Below the pieces are notes generated by a model. It saw nothing but the letters and a program-made list of their open reading frames with translations, was not told the origin of the DNA and made no database searches. A DNA stretch of 36,666 nt from Patescibacteria group bacterium (GTDB taxonomy: Bacteria; Patescibacteria; Microgenomatia; Levybacterales; UBA12049): contig JAMCTM010000016.1 of the NCBI GenBank assembly GCA_023379465.1, positions 1-36,666 of the forward strand, written 5' to 3'. The translations under genes and the position numbers were made by a program. Of this stretch, positions 35,047-36,666 are shown one piece after another. Within the stretch, counting starts at the first letter, position 1; every line of letters starts with the position of its first letter.

Positions 35047-36522
35047 ATGAATCGGGAAAGAGGATCGGCGGTAAAATCTTTAGTCTTACATCAATGGCTT
35101 AAGATTATCCTGATTGCTCTTTTTATTTTAGGTCTTGCCGGCCTTGTTAAGCGAGAGCACCATACTAATGTATCCTCTGTTTCCGGCTCCAGCATCCACA
35201 AGATAAAGCATATTGTCGTCATTTTCCAGGAAAACAGATCATTTGATTCATATTTTGGCACTTTTCCGGGGGCACTGGGTATTCCCATGAAAGAGGGTAT
35301 CCCGACTGTTTGCGTTCCCAACCCTCAAACAGGCAGCTGCGTAAAGCCCTATCCCGACCATAACGACGTCAACGGAGGCGGGCCCCACAACGCCAGGGCA
35401 TCGGAGGCGGATATTAACGGAGGGAAAATGTCGGGCTTTATCAAAGAGGCCGAAAGGGGCAAGAGAAAATGCGCTGACCCGACAGATCCCAAATGCACCA
35501 ACGCTAGAAAAACCGATGTGATGGGTTACCACAGCGAAGGCGACATACCAAACTACTGGGCTTACGCCAAAGACTTTGTCCTGCAGGACCATATGTACGA
35601 ATCCGTCCATTCCTGGAGTTTTCCGTCCCACCTTTTTCTCGTCTCCGGCTGGTCCGCTGACTGCGCGTCTTCCGGGGATCCGACAAGCTGTGTTGGTTCC
35701 CTTATGCCTAAAAACAGAACCCCCAAAGACCCCACTCCCTTTGCCTGGACGGACATAACCTATCTTTTGAACAAAGCGCATGTAAGCTGGGTTAATTACT
35801 TGGACCATGGCGCGGCACCCAAGGGCGCGTGGGCCGGAAAAAGTAAATCGGGAGTGCCGAAAATTTGGAATGTCCTGCCCGGTTTTAGCGATGTTCACGA
35901 GGATCGTCAGCTTAAAAACATCCAAAACCTTTCCAATTTTTATTCTGCCGCCAAGTCCGGCACCCTTCCTTCGGTATCCTGGATTTTTCCTAATCCTTCA
36001 GACAGCGAACATCCGCCCGCCAAGGTAAGCGTTGGGCAAAGTTATGTCACAAGGCTTGTCAACGCGGTGATGCAAAGCCCCAATTGGAAAACAACGGCAA
36101 TATTTATCACCTGGGACGACTGGGGAGGATTTTATGATAATGTACTGCCCCCTCGGGCAGATAGCCTGGGGTACGGAATAAGAGTGCCGGGTATTGTTAT
36201 CAGTCCGTACGCTAAGAAAGGCTATATTGATCATCAGACATTAAGTTTTGACGCTTATCTTAAATTTATCGAGGATGATTTCCTGAACGGGCAAAGAATT
36301 GATCCCAAAACCGACGGCAGGCCGGACAGCCGGCCAAACGTTCGTGAAAACTCACCAATACTCGGCAATCTCGTCAATGACTTTGATTTTTCAATGCCGC
36401 CTAGGCCTCCTTTGATTTTGCCTGTCAATCCGAAAACTACCCTTATCGAAAATGCCAAGCCTAAGGCATTACAAAAGAGAAAGGCAAAAAAGGCGGAAAA
36501 GCTGCATAATTCTTCGAAATGA
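35047..36522 (+). CDS. Membrane-anchored phosphoesterase (phospholipase C / acid phosphatase family)
   Basis: From ATG 35047 the protein has 491 residues: a signal anchor (about 14-34) and an extracellular PF04185-type domain. Motifs: HIVVIFQENRSFDSYFGTFP (metal site with Glu-Asn), HSWSFPSHLFLVSGWSADC, IFITWDDWGGFYDNV and RVPGIVISPYAKKGYIDHQ. The family includes phospholipases C and acid phosphatases; the substrate cannot be read from sequence. The C-terminal tail is Lys-rich. A TGG-extended TATAAT (35031-35036) lies ten bases upstream of the ATG. A start at 35011 would lie upstream of the -10 box and is rejected. Confidence 0.88.
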   Translation: MNRERGSAVKSLVLHQWLKIILIALFILGLAGLVKREHHTNVSSVSGSSIHKIKHIVVIFQENRSFDSYFGTFPGALGIPMKEGIPTVCVPNPQTGSCVKPYPDHNDVNGGGPHNARASEADINGGKMSGFIKEAERGKRKCADPTDPKCTNARKTDVMGYHSEGDIPNYWAYAKDFVLQDHMYESVHSWSFPSHLFLVSGWSADCASSGDPTSCVGSLMPKNRTPKDPTPFAWTDITYLLNKAHVSWVNYLDHGAAPKGAWAGKSKSGVPKIWNVLPGFSDVHEDRQLKNIQNLSNFYSAAKSGTLPSVSWIFPNPSDSEHPPAKVSVGQSYVTRLVNAVMQSPNWKTTAIFITWDDWGGFYDNVLPPRADSLGYGIRVPGIVISPYAKKGYIDHQTLSFDAYLKFIEDDFLNGQRIDPKTDGRPDSRPNVRENSPILGNLVNDFDFSMPPRPPLILPVNPKTTLIENAKPKALQKRKAKKAEKLHNSSK

Positions 36523-36666
36523 TCCCCGGCTAATTAAAAAGTCGTACCTAATTGAAGAATGATACTGAAAACGGAGCTATATATTTAAGAAAACGAATCG
36601 CTTTTTCTATTGTATTGATTAATTTTTAGAAATAATTTTCTTTCTTCTCCTCGCATAATTGTAGCA
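36523..36666. other. End of window, no gene seen
   Basis: These 144 AT-rich bases after the phosphoesterase contain no open frame of note, no clear promoter and no obvious terminator. Confidence 0.5.

Overview
The window looks like a piece of a Patescibacteria (Candidate Phyla Radiation) genome, most likely of the Microgenomates type. This is inferred from gene content: small densely packed genes, a VKOR/DsbA pair, a sortase, a PEGA/TolB-like protein, MreB, sugar-transfer genes, very long surface proteins with repeated GIGTT motifs, and many orphan toxin and antitoxin genes. TGA ends several clear genes, such as the ABC permease and the trehalose-phosphate synthase, so this is not a TGA-recoding lineage. 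No rRNA or taxon-specific marker is present, so the placement is an inference.

Layout. 1-2200: a possible transposase tail and a 670-residue protein with a RelE-like C-terminus. 2200-5000: an oxidative-folding pair (VKOR, DsbA-like) divergent from an ABC permease/ATPase pair. 5000-8300: three minus-strand genes without clear housekeeping function, one resembling the HopA1 effector family, next to two tRNA genes (Pro CGG, Arg CCT). 8500-11600: sortase, PEGA/TolB-like protein and MreB. 11880-16360: a WecG/TagA-type glycosyltransferase, a GT4 glycosyltransferase, a trehalose-6-phosphate synthase and a GalT-like enzyme. 16370-20190: a toxin/antitoxin-rich stretch with a broken BrnT toxin, a CopG-type antitoxin, a DUF4143 ATPase, a RelB-like antitoxin, a possible BECR-fold nuclease and a Fic-MerR fusion.

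20190-24900 holds the most unusual system: a five-gene operon encoding F1 ATPase alpha, gamma, beta and a short epsilon, led by a secreted or membrane protein whose C-terminal hairpin resembles the rotor c subunit but lacks the ion-binding carboxylate. No a, b or delta subunit is present. It reads as an ATP-driven rotary motor that is not an ATP synthase and that carries an extracellular domain on its rotor. Divergent from it is a 1809-residue surface fibre with an N-terminal MerR-type DNA-binding domain inside the cell (25039-30468), followed by a small membrane protein.

30960-36666: an excisionase-like HTH protein, a second copy of the possible BECR nuclease, two unknown proteins, ribosomal proteins L10 and L7/L12 with an attenuator leader, a RelE/antitoxin pair and a membrane-anchored phosphoesterase.

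A recurring feature is promoter placement: in about ten genes the -10 box ends only 6-12 bases before the start codon, which predicts leaderless or nearly leaderless mRNAs.
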